Assembly: GCA_028282805.1 (NCBI GenBank)
Contig: JANQHD010000009.1
Span: forward strand, 1 to 64,000
DNA: 64,000 nt
DNA from: Phycisphaeraceae bacterium
GTDB taxonomy: Bacteria > Planctomycetota > Phycisphaerae > Phycisphaerales > Zrk34
Direction: 5' to 3'
A program made the position numbers and the translations under genes. The notes under the pieces were generated by a model. The model was given only the letters and a program-made list of their open reading frames with translations. It ran no database searches and was not told where the DNA came from. Every line of letters begins with the position of its first letter. Position 1 is the first letter of the stretch. Of this stretch, positions 51,779 to 60,481 are shown one piece after another.

Positions 51779-52618
51779 ATGACGGGCTTCACGGGGTATT
51801 TCGACGGGTTGGACGACCCGCACAAGGCAAAGCGTGGGCCTTGGGTATTGGCGATGGACTGGCGCGACCTGCTGTTCGCGCACTGGCCGGTGCCCCCGGA
51901 GCAATTGGGGCGGTTGCTACCCGACGGGTTGGAGCCCGAGTGTTTTGACGGCTTTGCGTGGGTGGGCGTGGTGCCGTTTTGCATCGGGGCGAACCGGTTG
52001 CGTGGGCTGCCGCCGCTGCCGGGCACGTCTGGCTTTGCCGAGTTGAACCTGCGCACGTACACCCGCCCCACCGGTGGGCGCGGCCCGGGCGGCGTGTACT
52101 TCATCACGCTCGACGCCACCGCCCCGCTGGCGATCGCGGTCGCGCGGCTGTGGTACGGCCTGCCCTACACGCGGGCCGCGATCGATTACCGGCGCCACGG
52201 CGATGCGTTGAGCTTCACCAGCGTGCGCCGCACCAACGGGGCGCGGTTTGTCGCGTCGTACCGCCCCACAGGCGAAGCGTTCGCCGCGACACCCGGCTCG
52301 CTCGAGCACTGGTTAGTTGAGCGATACCGCTTGTACTGCGTGCGCAACGGGCGGTTGTTGGTGAGCGAGGTTGCGCATCGGCCGTGGTCGCTACGGCGCG
52401 TCGAGGTGGTGATCGAATCGCAGACCCTCGACACCGCGGTGGGTTTGCGTTTGCGGGGCAGGCCGGCGAGCGTGCTGTTTGCCGAACACATGGCCACACG
52501 GTTCTGGCCGCCGCGTCGCGTGAGGCGTGAGTTGATGGGGTGTGGCGCGCACGCGCCGTCGCACGCGAGCCGCGAGACGGCCGGGGCGGACGCCGATCAG
52601 TCGTACGCCACGGTGTAA
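51779..52618 (+). CDS. DUF2071 (YqjF-type) protein
   Basis: A 279-residue protein. MDWRDLLFAHWPVPPEQLGR near residue 26, FAWVGVVPFCIGANR, and LRTYTRPTGGRGPGGVYFIT match the DUF2071/YqjF family, which often occurs near stress and redox genes. The function is unknown. It follows the small membrane protein by two bases and belongs to the GbsR-controlled run. Its last 22 bases overlap the next, convergent gene. Confidence 0.85.
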   Translation: MTGFTGYFDGLDDPHKAKRGPWVLAMDWRDLLFAHWPVPPEQLGRLLPDGLEPECFDGFAWVGVVPFCIGANRLRGLPPLPGTSGFAELNLRTYTRPTGGRGPGGVYFITLDATAPLAIAVARLWYGLPYTRAAIDYRRHGDALSFTSVRRTNGARFVASYRPTGEAFAATPGSLEHWLVERYRLYCVRNGRLLVSEVAHRPWSLRRVEVVIESQTLDTAVGLRLRGRPASVLFAEHMATRFWPPRRVRRELMGCGAHAPSHASRETAGADADQSYATV

Positions 52619-52854
52619 AGCCGGCGTGCCTCGTCGACCAGCGCCGACAGCCGACGGTGCGTGCCCTGCAGGCGCACCATCTTCTGCGGGTCGGGCGTGT
52701 CGATGGCCTTGAGACGATCGACCTTTTCCTTCAGCTGGTCCGCTTCGGCTTGCAGCTTTTTGATGTGGTCGGACAGCTCCGTGCGGTTCATCCGACGCAT
52801 CTTTTTCAGTGAAGGCGAAGGTCTTCCCAGAAACTTCGGAGCGCTACCAGACAT
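52597..52854 (-). CDS. Small coiled-coil protein
   Basis: An 85-residue protein. A basic N-terminus (KFLGRPSPSLKKMRRMNR) is followed by a heptad-rich helix (ELSDHIKKLQAEADQLKEKV) and a second helix (VRLQGTHRRLSALVDEARRL). The function is unknown; it could pair with a DNA- or membrane-bound partner. The ATG at 52852-52854 follows GGGAGG by seven bases, a strong ribosome-binding site that decides the start over an upstream frame to 52908. Confidence 0.72.
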   Translation of the reverse strand: MSGSAPKFLGRPSPSLKKMRRMNRTELSDHIKKLQAEADQLKEKVDRLKAIDTPDPQKMVRLQGTHRRLSALVDEARRLYTVAYD

Positions 52855-53089
52855 CTCACAACCTCCCGATCGGTCTAGTCGGTTTAAAACAACCCAACCC
52901 GAAATCACGCGGTGGAATCATACGCAATCACGCGTTGCACACAACCCATCCGCTCACACGATTCCCGAAAGAAACGTGGAGCACACGCCGACTCCGTTAT
53001 TTTAACCCATCCACGCTTTCGGGCTCAACCGGATTCAACCGATTTATGCCGCGTTTCGTGGCGTTTAAGCTTATCACGACAGAGTTTTC
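52855..53089. other. Gene-free, lower-GC gap
   Basis: No supported gene is seen. The composition is less GC-rich than the neighbouring genes and includes AT-rich pieces such as TTATTTTAACCC. It presumably holds the promoter of the coiled-coil gene. Together with the Rieske remnant downstream it looks like the site of a past deletion. Confidence 0.5.
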
Positions 53090-53215
53090 GTCATAAGCGT
53101 TTTGGGCCGCGAGCGATGTCGCAACCACATCGACGGCCACAACCTGATCTGCGGCGTGCACGGGTGGGACTACCGCTATGACACCGGCGTCCGCTACGCC
53201 GGCGTCGGCGCATGA
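53090..53215 (+). pseudogene. Rieske iron-sulfur domain remnant
   Basis: Some 40 codons without a start codon read ERCRNHIDGHNLICGVHGWD and then YRYDTGV before a stop at 53213-53215. CGVHGWDYRYDTG is the second half of a Rieske [2Fe-2S] motif (C-x2-H), as in Rieske-domain-containing glutamate-synthase-like proteins. The first C-x-H pair is not properly present, and neither the rest of the domain nor the remainder of the protein follows. It is a decayed fragment. Confidence 0.7.
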
Positions 53216-53241
53216 GAAAACCCTCCCGCTGACCAGGAGGG
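53216..53241 (-). terminator. Terminator after tRNA-Val
   Basis: On the minus strand CCCTCC (rc 53236-53241) pairs with GGAGGG (rc 53221-53226) across a nine-base loop and is followed by TTTT (rc 53217-53220). It lies eight bases beyond the tRNA 3' end. Confidence 0.75.
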
Positions 53242-53248
53242 CTTGAAG

Positions 53249-53322
53249 TGGGCGTAACTGGACTCGAACCAGTGACCCCGTGCTTGTCGAGCACGTGCTC
53301 TAGCCAACTGAGCTATACGCCC
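53249..53322 (-). tRNA. tRNA-Val (anticodon GAC), with an unusual C33
   Basis: The acceptor stem GGGCGTA/TACGCCC is perfect, and the D arm is GCTC...GAGC. The anticodon stem CGTGC/GCACG encloses TCGACAA (anticodon GAC), and the T arm is ACTGG-TTCGAGT-CCAGT. Discriminator A fits valine. Base 33, almost always U, is C here, because the loop reads T-C-GAC-A-A. Identity rests on the anticodon; the odd base is noted separately. Confidence 0.85.
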
Positions 53323-53358
53323 GGAGAACAAGAAATTTAGGCGAGAAAACCGGTCGCG

Positions 53359-54186
53359 TCAACCGTCCCGCAACAGGTCCAGCCAAGCCTCGGGCAGCAC
53401 CTCCAGCCAATACCGGCCGCTGCGTTTCTGGACGTACACCTTGCAGCCGTACAGGTCGCTGAGCGTCTCGGGGGTGATCACACGTTCGGGCGGGCCCGCC
53501 GCCGTGATGCGGCCGCCTCGCAGCAGCACGACCTGGTCCGTCGACGGGCTCACCTCTTCGACGTGGTGGGTGACGTTGATGATCGTCGGGCCATCGGGCA
53601 GCTGGTGCAGTTGGGTGATGGTGGCCAAAAGGTGTTCGCGTGCGGCGATGTCGAGGCCAGCCGTAGGCTCGTCAAGGATCAGCATTTTCGGCAGGTGCAC
53701 CAGCGCCCGCGCGATCAGGCAGCGCCGCTGCTCGCCGGTCGACAGCGTGCCGTAGGCGTGGTCGATGCGGTTCGCCATGCCCACGGCTTGCAGAAGCTGG
53801 GCCGCCCTTTCGCGCTGCGCTTCGGTGACCTCGTCGTACAGCGCAAGCGTGGCGAAGTAACCGGTCAGCACCGCGTCGAGCGCGGTGAGCTTGGGCGACA
53901 GGCCGAACTTGGCCGAGGGGTTGACGATCTGCACGTCGCGCCGCAGTTGGCGGACGTCGACCTCGCCCAGCTTGTGGCCGAGCACGTGTACGGCGCCGGC
54001 CGAGGGCCACTCGTAGCCGGTGATCACGCGGGTGAGCGTGGTTTTGCCCGAGCCGTTGGGCCCGAGGATGGTGGCGGTGGCCCCGCGCGGCAGCTCCCAG
54101 TCGATGCCGGTGAGGATGCGCGTCGCCCCGCGCACAACGCTGACGCCGCGCATCGCGATCGCGTGATCGGTGTGGTGATCGCTCAC
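53359..54186 (-). CDS. ABC transporter ATP-binding protein (ModF/YlmA-like)
   Basis: A 275-residue ATPase. Walker A ILGPNGSGKTTLTRVITG (about 41-58), signature LSTGEQRRCLIARAL, Walker B MLILDEPTAGLD and the H-loop NVTHHVEEV are intact. No permease gene adjoins it, so its partner is unknown; it resembles stand-alone ATPases such as ModF/YlmA. The first base of its ATG lies four bases inside the end of xylB, which is upstream on the same strand, so the two are coupled. Confidence 0.88.
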   Translation of the reverse strand: MSDHHTDHAIAMRGVSVVRGATRILTGIDWELPRGATATILGPNGSGKTTLTRVITGYEWPSAGAVHVLGHKLGEVDVRQLRRDVQIVNPSAKFGLSPKLTALDAVLTGYFATLALYDEVTEAQRERAAQLLQAVGMANRIDHAYGTLSTGEQRRCLIARALVHLPKMLILDEPTAGLDIAAREHLLATITQLHQLPDGPTIINVTHHVEEVSPSTDQVVLLRGGRITAAGPPERVITPETLSDLYGCKVYVQKRSGRYWLEVLPEAWLDLLRDG

Positions 54187-55721
54187 AGCTTGGCCATCGC
54201 CGGAAACTCGTCTTTCAGCGCCCGGTACAGCCGCTTGTACTGGCGGTGTGCTTTGCGGTAATACCGCGCTGCGTGTTCGTCGGGCTCGAGTTGTTCGGTT
54301 TCACGGATAACCGCCTCACACGCCTGCGGCACGCTGCGCCACACACCCGTACCGACGCCCGCGAGGATCGCCACGCCATACGCCGGGCCTTCGTCGCTGT
54401 TGATCAACGCGGTGGGCACGTGGTAGCAGTCGGCCTGCAACTGCCGCCAGAATGCGCTGTGCGCCCCGCCGCCTGACAGGCGCACGGTGTCGGTGGCGAT
54501 GCCCATGTTTTGAATGACGCGCAGGGCGTCGGTCATGCCGAACGTCACGCCTTCGAGCACGGCGCGGATCATGTGGTGGCGTTTGTGGCGCACGGTCAGG
54601 CCGATCCACCCGCCGCGCGCGTCGGGGTCGGGGTGCGGGCAGCGTTCGCCGGTGAGGTACGGCAGGAACTGCAACCCTTCGCAGCCAACTGGGGCCTTCT
54701 CGGCCTTGGCGATCAGCAGTTCGTAAGGGTCGACCTTTTTGCGCTTGGCTTTGTCGACTTCGACTTTGCCGAGCGTGTTGCGCAGCCACTGGAACGAACC
54801 GCCCGCCGAGAGCATGCACCCGAACACACACCACGCGCCCTCGACGGCGGCGCACATGGTGTGCACCCGGCCGCGCGGGTCGTACACCGGTCGGTCGGCG
54901 TGGGCGAAGACGACACCGGACGTGCCGAGCGTGGCGCTGACGATGCCCGAGCGGACGATGCCGTTGCCCACCGCCCCGGCGGGCTGGTCGCCGCTGCCGC
55001 CGACGACGGGCGTGCCGGCCTTCAAGCCGAGCGCTTTGGCGGCCTGTTTAGTCAGCCGGCCGGTCACCTCGTGCGACTCGTAGCAATCGGGCAGCAGCTC
55101 GGCGTCGAGCTTGAGGGCGCGGATGAGTGTTTTATGCCACGCGCGCCGCTTGACGTTGAACAGCGATGTGCCCGACGCGTCGCCGACCTCAGTCGCCAGC
55201 TCGCCGGTCATGCGGTAGCGGATGTAATCCTTCGGCAGCAGCACGTGTTTCGTCTGCTCATACACGTCGGGCTCGTGCTTGCGCACCCACAGGATCTTCG
55301 GGGCCTGGAAACCGGTCAGCGCCGGGTTGCCGGTCATGTCGATGAGCTTGCGCCGACCACCCGCGGCTCTTTGAAGCTCGCGGCACTCGTCGGCCGTGCG
55401 CTGGTCGTTCCACAAGATCGCGGGGCGCAACGCCTGGGCTTTCTCCGGGCCGTCGTCGCCGAGGAACACCGCGCCGTGCATCTGGCCCGACAGGCCGATC
55501 GCGCTGACCGATGCGCCCTTGACCCTGGCCTTGCGCAGCACCGCATTGATCGATTTGCCGACGCTCGCCCACCAGTCGGCGGGGTCCTGCTCCGACCAGC
55601 CGGGCTGCGGCGAGGCGATCGGGTGCTCGGCGGTCGCGGTCGCCTTGACGCGCCCACGCTTGTCGCAGATCAGCGCCTTCGTGCCCGACGTGCCGACGTC
55701 GATGCCCAACAGGTATGCCAT
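54183..55721 (-). CDS. xylB: Xylulokinase
   Basis: A 512-residue sugar kinase of the FGGY family that makes xylulose 5-phosphate. The N-terminal phosphate site is YLLGIDVGTSGTKALICD; GLSGQMHGAVFLGDDG contains the catalytic region. The FGGY signature MTGNPALTGFQAPKILWVR is at about 130-150, and VGGSGDQPAGAVGNG carries the catalytic Asp. DTVRLSGGGAHSAFWRQLQA is the adenine site. It completes the xylose pathway begun by xylA at 6271. The stop overlaps the ABC ATPase start by four bases. Confidence 0.95.
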   Translation of the reverse strand: MAYLLGIDVGTSGTKALICDKRGRVKATATAEHPIASPQPGWSEQDPADWWASVGKSINAVLRKARVKGASVSAIGLSGQMHGAVFLGDDGPEKAQALRPAILWNDQRTADECRELQRAAGGRRKLIDMTGNPALTGFQAPKILWVRKHEPDVYEQTKHVLLPKDYIRYRMTGELATEVGDASGTSLFNVKRRAWHKTLIRALKLDAELLPDCYESHEVTGRLTKQAAKALGLKAGTPVVGGSGDQPAGAVGNGIVRSGIVSATLGTSGVVFAHADRPVYDPRGRVHTMCAAVEGAWCVFGCMLSAGGSFQWLRNTLGKVEVDKAKRKKVDPYELLIAKAEKAPVGCEGLQFLPYLTGERCPHPDPDARGGWIGLTVRHKRHHMIRAVLEGVTFGMTDALRVIQNMGIATDTVRLSGGGAHSAFWRQLQADCYHVPTALINSDEGPAYGVAILAGVGTGVWRSVPQACEAVIRETEQLEPDEHAARYYRKAHRQYKRLYRALKDEFPAMAKL

Positions 55722-55793
55722 GTCGTCCCCTTAGCGTTAACGGTGAACGCAATGACGCCCGCAAGCGGGTTTGGCTGTCAACGCGGTGGCGGA

Positions 55794-57188
55794 TTAGTGA
55801 CCGGCCACCGGCTCGCCGAGCATGTCGGCCACGGCGTTGAACATCTCGTCGAGCGTCGCTTGGTCGCGCGCTTCCATGTTCAACCGAAGCAGCGGCTCGG
55901 TGTTGGACGGGCGGACGTTGAACCACCAGCCGGCGCCGTCCATCGCGTCGACGGTGACGCCGTCGAGCGTGTCCACCGCCGCGCCCTCGCCGAACACCTC
56001 GGCCAGTTCGTCCATCGCGGCTTGCTTGTCGGCGACCTCGAAGTTGGTCTCCCCCGACTGCGCGTACTTCAGGTGCGGCTTGAGCAGCTGGCTGAGCGGC
56101 TGGTCCCGCTCGCTGATGATCGACAGGGCGGTGGCGAAGGTGATCGCGCCGGAGTCGGCGTAAAAATTATCGCGGTAGTACACGTGGGCGCTGAGCTCGG
56201 TACCGAACACGGCGTCGTGCTCCTTCATCAGCGCCTTCATGAACACGTGCCCCACCCGGCTGCGCACCGGCCTGCCGCCGCACGCGACGATGTGCTCGGC
56301 CAGGGCCTTGCTCGAACGCAGGTCGAACACGATCGCCGAACCCGGCGCCGTTTGCAAAAAGTGTTCGGCCATGACCGCGCCGAAGATGTCGGCGCTGACG
56401 ATGTCGCCGTGTTCATCGACGAAGGCGCAGCGGTCGGCGTCGCCGTCGAAGCACACGCCGAGGTCCGCGCCGTGCTCGGCCACGCCCTCCTGTACCTGTC
56501 GCATGTTCGCCGCGACCAGCGGGTTGGGGTCGTGCACGAACTCGCCGGTGGTCTCGTAATTGATGGGGACGACCTCCAAGCCCTCCACGTCGTTGAACAG
56601 GATCGGCATGAACTTGCCCGCCATGCCGTTCGAGGCGTCGACCACGACCTTGAGCGGCCGCCGCAGGTCGAGGAACTTGCGCACGTGGGCCTTGTACGCG
56701 TCCCACAGGTCGCGCTGCTCCACGCGGCCGACGGTTTCGGGTTCGGCGTCGGGCGCAACCGTCGAGGCGATCTCCTTGATGTCGGTCAGGCCCGTGTCCT
56801 GCCCGATCGGCACGGCCTTGAGGCCGGAGATCTTGAAGCCGATGTACTGCGGCGGGTTGTGGCTGGCGGTGGTCTGGATGCCGCCGGCGCAGCCGAGGTG
56901 GTTGATCGCGAAGTAGATGAACGAGGTGTCGACCATGCCCAGGTCGATGACGTGGACCGGGGCGCGGGTCAGGCCCTTGATCAGCGCCTGCGACATCGAC
57001 GGGGCGCTCTTGCGCATGTCTCGCCCGACCACGACGTGCTCGAGCATCGGGTCCGACGCGTCGCGGCCCTCAAGCTTCGCCCGCAGGTACTGCCCGGCGG
57101 CGCTGCCGATCTGCACGGCCAGGTCCTCGTTGAGCGGGTCGGGGTAGGTGTTGCGGATGTCGTATGCCTTAAATACCTTGCTGAGCAT
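55794..57188 (-). CDS. Phosphomannomutase/phosphoglucomutase
   Basis: A 464-residue alpha-D-phosphohexomutase. The phosphoserine loop is TTASHNPPQYIGFK (about 107-120), the metal-binding loop CFDGDADRCAFVDEHGD (about 245-261), a sugar-binding loop is in FGTELSAHVYYRD, and the phosphate loop is RPSNTEPLLRLNMEA near the end. It interconverts mannose or glucose 6- and 1-phosphates for polysaccharide synthesis. The exact substrate cannot be told. Confidence 0.93.
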   Translation of the reverse strand: MLSKVFKAYDIRNTYPDPLNEDLAVQIGSAAGQYLRAKLEGRDASDPMLEHVVVGRDMRKSAPSMSQALIKGLTRAPVHVIDLGMVDTSFIYFAINHLGCAGGIQTTASHNPPQYIGFKISGLKAVPIGQDTGLTDIKEIASTVAPDAEPETVGRVEQRDLWDAYKAHVRKFLDLRRPLKVVVDASNGMAGKFMPILFNDVEGLEVVPINYETTGEFVHDPNPLVAANMRQVQEGVAEHGADLGVCFDGDADRCAFVDEHGDIVSADIFGAVMAEHFLQTAPGSAIVFDLRSSKALAEHIVACGGRPVRSRVGHVFMKALMKEHDAVFGTELSAHVYYRDNFYADSGAITFATALSIISERDQPLSQLLKPHLKYAQSGETNFEVADKQAAMDELAEVFGEGAAVDTLDGVTVDAMDGAGWWFNVRPSNTEPLLRLNMEARDQATLDEMFNAVADMLGEPVAGH

Positions 57189-57275
57189 CGTTTAGCCCTT
57201 CCTTCGCGGGGTGGTCGGGCCACACAGGATACCGCACACCCCCGTCCCCGCCAACGCTCGGTATTCAGGTGGAAA

Positions 57276-59294
57276 TCACAGGCATTCGACGCGCTCGACC
57301 GGCACCTCGGGCAGCGCCTGCAGAAACTGACGCCCGTACGGCTTGGTGACGATGCGCCGGTCAAGCACGACGACGCGCCCCGTGTCGTCGTGGCTGCGGA
57401 TGAGCCGGCCGAAGCCCTGCTTGAACTTGATCACCGCCTCGGGCAGCGAATACTCGACGAACGGGTTGCCGCCGCGGTCGCGGATGCGATCCATGCGCGC
57501 CTCGATCAGCGGCCGATCGGGCACGGCGAACGGCAGCTTGGTGATGATCACGTTTCGCAAAGCCGCCCCCTGCACGTCGACGCCCTGCCAGAAGCTGTCC
57601 GTGCCCAACAGCACGGCGTTGCCATCTTGCCGGAAGCGCGTCAGCAGCACCGAACGCGGCCCGTCGCGCCCCTGCGCCAGCACCGTGTAACCCATCGCCT
57701 CGAAACGCGGCGTCAGTTCGTCGGCCAGCTTGTTGAGCAGCCCGTAGCTGGTGAACAGCACGAACGCCCCGCCCTGCGTCGCGCCCACGTGCTCGACGAT
57801 GCGCGGCACGAGCGCCTCGGCATACTGCGGCGCGTTCGGCTCGGGCAGTTGCGGCTCGACAAACACCTTAACCGCGCTGGTGTAATCGAACGGCGAACCC
57901 AGCTGCTGCGTTTGTGCCTCGTCGGCGCCGACGCGTTTGCGGTAGTGACCGAACGGGTCGGTCGTATTGCCGCGGCCCTCGCCGGTGGTGGCGAGCGTGG
58001 CGCTGGTCATGACCACGCCGATGGGCGCGCCCTTGTCGTTGGTGGCGTCAAACAGCTTGTCGCGCAGCGCATCGGCCACATCGATCGGCGACGCGGCAAG
58101 CTTGATGCGCTTGTTAGCGCCGACCGTTTCGAGCCAGTACACCGCGTCGTCGAGCGTCTGCCCGACCCACGCCGTCACCGACGCCGCGTACGCCTCGGCG
58201 CGCTGAAGGTAACCGCTCAACTCGAAGCTGTCCGCCTCGCGCTTCGTTTTGGTCATCAGCAACCGCAGCACCAGCACAAGTTGCCGGAGCTCTTCCGACA
58301 AGCGGTTGTCGATGTCGATGCGCTCGTACACCCGACCGTTGGTGCGGCCCTGGTTGCCCTGCCACAGGTGCAATTGTTGAAAGAAGTCCGCGGCGGCGTT
58401 GGTGGCCTTGACGACCTGTTCGATGGCGCGGTCGGTTTGTGATCGGTCGTCGTCGCCGTGCAGCTCGAGCGACGCGAGGTAACCCTTGTGGTTGCGGGTG
58501 TTGAACAGCACGCCCAGCAGGTGGCCGATCGCGCCTTCGGTGATGCCGATGCCGAAATGGTCTGCGGCGACGTCTTCAATGGTGTGCGCCTCGTCGAGTA
58601 TCACATGGTCGTACGGCGGCAAAATACCAACCCCCTGCGCCCGCAGCGCCAGGTCGGCGAAGAACAGCGCGTGGTTGACGATGAGCAGGTCGCCGTTTTC
58701 CATCCGCCGGCGTGCCGCCTGGTAGAAGCACTGGTCGTACGTCGGGCACTTGCGCCCCATGCAGTTGCCGCTGTCGGACTGCACGCGGTCCCAGATGCCC
58801 TGCCGTTCGAGCACGGGCAGCGAGCTGAGCGTGCCGTCGTCGGTTTCGTAAGCCCACTGCTCGACCGCGTGCAGCGACCGCAGCTCCGCGGCGTGGTGGA
58901 ACAGCATGTTCTGCCGTTTGCTCGCCAGCGCCAACCGCCGCACCGACACGTAGTTGCCCCGGCCCTTGACCAGCACGGCGCTGAACTCGTCGGGCACCAC
59001 CGCCCCGAGCAGGGGGATGTCTTTGTCCATCAACTGCTCTTGCAAGCTGATGGTGTGTGTCGACACGATCACACGCTCGTTGCGTTCGACGATCCGCTTG
59101 ATCGCCGGCAGCAGGTACGCAAACGACTTGCCCACGCCGGTGCCCGCTTCGACGAGCAAGGAGCCACCGGTGTCAAGCACCGCTTCGATACTACTGGCCA
59201 TCTCCAATTGCTGGGGGCGCTGCTCGTAGGCGTCGCCGAGCCGGCGGGCGATGGGGCCTTCGGGGCCAAGGATGTGTTGCACGTCGATGGGCAC
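57276..59294 (-). CDS. dinG: DinG-like XPD-family DNA helicase
   Basis: A 672-residue superfamily 2 helicase. Motif I is LVEAGTGVGKSFAYLLPA (about 49-66), the DEAH box is YDHVILDEAHTIED, and motif VI appears as KQGFGRLIRSHDDTGRVVVL. The Fe-S region has NCMGRKCPTYDQC (three Cys with DinG spacing), but the first Cys expected in KGRGNYVSVRRL is Ser. The GTG start at 59292-59294 lies six bases after TACAAT; the longer frame to 59345 has no start support. Confidence 0.9.
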   Translation of the reverse strand: MPIDVQHILGPEGPIARRLGDAYEQRPQQLEMASSIEAVLDTGGSLLVEAGTGVGKSFAYLLPAIKRIVERNERVIVSTHTISLQEQLMDKDIPLLGAVVPDEFSAVLVKGRGNYVSVRRLALASKRQNMLFHHAAELRSLHAVEQWAYETDDGTLSSLPVLERQGIWDRVQSDSGNCMGRKCPTYDQCFYQAARRRMENGDLLIVNHALFFADLALRAQGVGILPPYDHVILDEAHTIEDVAADHFGIGITEGAIGHLLGVLFNTRNHKGYLASLELHGDDDRSQTDRAIEQVVKATNAAADFFQQLHLWQGNQGRTNGRVYERIDIDNRLSEELRQLVLVLRLLMTKTKREADSFELSGYLQRAEAYAASVTAWVGQTLDDAVYWLETVGANKRIKLAASPIDVADALRDKLFDATNDKGAPIGVVMTSATLATTGEGRGNTTDPFGHYRKRVGADEAQTQQLGSPFDYTSAVKVFVEPQLPEPNAPQYAEALVPRIVEHVGATQGGAFVLFTSYGLLNKLADELTPRFEAMGYTVLAQGRDGPRSVLLTRFRQDGNAVLLGTDSFWQGVDVQGAALRNVIITKLPFAVPDRPLIEARMDRIRDRGGNPFVEYSLPEAVIKFKQGFGRLIRSHDDTGRVVVLDRRIVTKPYGRQFLQALPEVPVERVECL

Positions 59295-59300
59295 GGAACA

Positions 59301-59306
59301 ATTGTA
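59301..59306 (-). promoter_or_regulatory. TACAAT -10-like box, six bases before the dinG GTG
   Basis: TACAAT on the minus strand ends six bases before the GTG start codon of the helicase gene, without a ribosome-binding site. Spacing and sequence equal those at 238 and 63616. The gap to the upstream gene is only 25 bases. Confidence 0.6.
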
Positions 59307-59319
59307 GCGTGCGATCCGT

Positions 59320-59664
59320 TCAGTCGTCGCCGCGTCCCGATGCACGCCGCATGCCCAGCAGGTAGCAAAACGCCGGCAACCAGACGATCATAAAGGGCAA
59401 CACTCCGAATGCGACCGACCACCAAATCGATTCCCCACTCTCCCCTTGTACGATTTGCAGACCAATACACACCGCCAGGTAGATCACTAAAAACAACGAT
59501 ATCAGAGTCACCACGGTCAACACCGCTTTTCGGATTTCGCCTCTTTCTATTTCTACATCGATAATCTTCTGCCCGTCACGGTGGCTTCGACCTAAACGAG
59601 ACGATCCGATCGTCAATATCAAGATCGACAAGACCGAGATGATGGGAATGATGATCCACCACAT
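59320..59664 (-). CDS. Small membrane protein of unknown function
   Basis: A 114-residue protein with three hydrophobic segments (WWIIIPIISVLSILILTIG, VLTVVTLISLFLVIYLAVCI, WSVAFGVLPFMIVWLPAFC) and a charged loop (RSHRDGQKIIDVEIERGEIR). No family is recognised. Start ATG 59662-59664, preceded by GAGGAACG. The gene is AT-rich compared with its neighbours and may have been acquired. Confidence 0.62.
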   Translation of the reverse strand: MWWIIIPIISVLSILILTIGSSRLGRSHRDGQKIIDVEIERGEIRKAVLTVVTLISLFLVIYLAVCIGLQIVQGESGESIWWSVAFGVLPFMIVWLPAFCYLLGMRRASGRGDD

Positions 59665-59746
59665 GTGACACGTTCCTCGTGGAAAGAACCCGTATGGCAC
59701 AACATTGTACGTTGTAAACCAGCAATTATTACAAAAAATGCATGTA

Positions 59747-60481
59747 TCAAAGCGGGTTTGTCTTCGGCTCACCGGGCCGACGGGGGTATTGCTTGGGCGT
59801 GAGGGCGTGCTTGGCAACCTCAACGATCAGCGCATCCTCGCTCACGCCGGGCAGGGCTTCGTAGACTTCGATCTGCCCTTCGCCCAGCAGCATCAGCGCA
59901 TCGCCCGCGTCGCGCAGTTCCTCTTCCAGCCGCCGCCCTTTCATCGCAAGCACGCGCCCGCCCACACGCACCAGCGGCATCGTCAGCTCCAGCAGCACGT
60001 TCATCGGCCCCACCGCCCGCGCGACCGACACGTCGTACCGCTGGCGGTGCGCCTTATCCCGCCCGATCGTCTCCGCCCGATCGTTGACCACTTCGAGGTT
60101 CGACAACCCAAGCTCGTCGGCGCACCCTTGCAGAAACTTCGCCTTCTTGCCCGTCGCCTCGACCAGCGTGAACCGCACGTCCGGCCGGGTAATCGCCAGC
60201 GGCACGCCCGGTAACCCCCCGCCGCTGCCCACGTCCACCACGCGCAGCGTGTGCGACTCGCTGTCGCTTTGCCCCAAGTGCGGCAACAGGCTCAAGCTGT
60301 CGAGCACGTGGCGCAACCACGCCTCGCCCGGCTCCTTGATCGCCGTGAGGTTGAACTGCTTGTTCGTTTCCAACAGCAGGTGCAGGTACGCGCCCAGTTG
60401 CTCACGTTCCGCCGCCTCCAGTTCCAAACCGATCGTCTCGCACGCGGCGTCGAACGCCGCGGGCGGGGGCAACTCACTCAT
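59747..60481 (-). CDS. rsmG: 16S rRNA 7-methylguanosine methyltransferase RsmG
   Basis: A 244-residue SAM-dependent methyltransferase that modifies G527 of 16S rRNA. Motifs are NKQFNLTAIKEPGEAWLRHV at about 40-59, the SAM motif RVVDVGSGGGLPGVPLAI (about 78-95), EATGKKAKFLQGC and SVARAVGPMNVLLEL. The ATG overlaps the amrA stop (ATGA at 60478-60481); the frame to 60643 is not used. No parA/parB genes follow, unlike many genomes. Confidence 0.94.
   Translation of the reverse strand: MSELPPPAAFDAACETIGLELEAAEREQLGAYLHLLLETNKQFNLTAIKEPGEAWLRHVLDSLSLLPHLGQSDSESHTLRVVDVGSGGGLPGVPLAITRPDVRFTLVEATGKKAKFLQGCADELGLSNLEVVNDRAETIGRDKAHRQRYDVSVARAVGPMNVLLELTMPLVRVGGRVLAMKGRRLEEELRDAGDALMLLGEGQIEVYEALPGVSEDALIVEVAKHALTPKQYPRRPGEPKTNPL

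Noticed and set aside
52912-53181. Plus-strand frames through the 52855-53215 gap
   Set aside because: No ribosome-binding site or signature; only the short Rieske fragment in another frame is recognisable.
54510-58442. A 1310-codon open frame on the plus strand across xylB, the phosphohexomutase and dinG
   Set aside because: It runs antisense to three well-recognised genes, has no domain, and its arginine-, histidine- and alanine-rich composition is the usual shadow of high-GC coding sequence.
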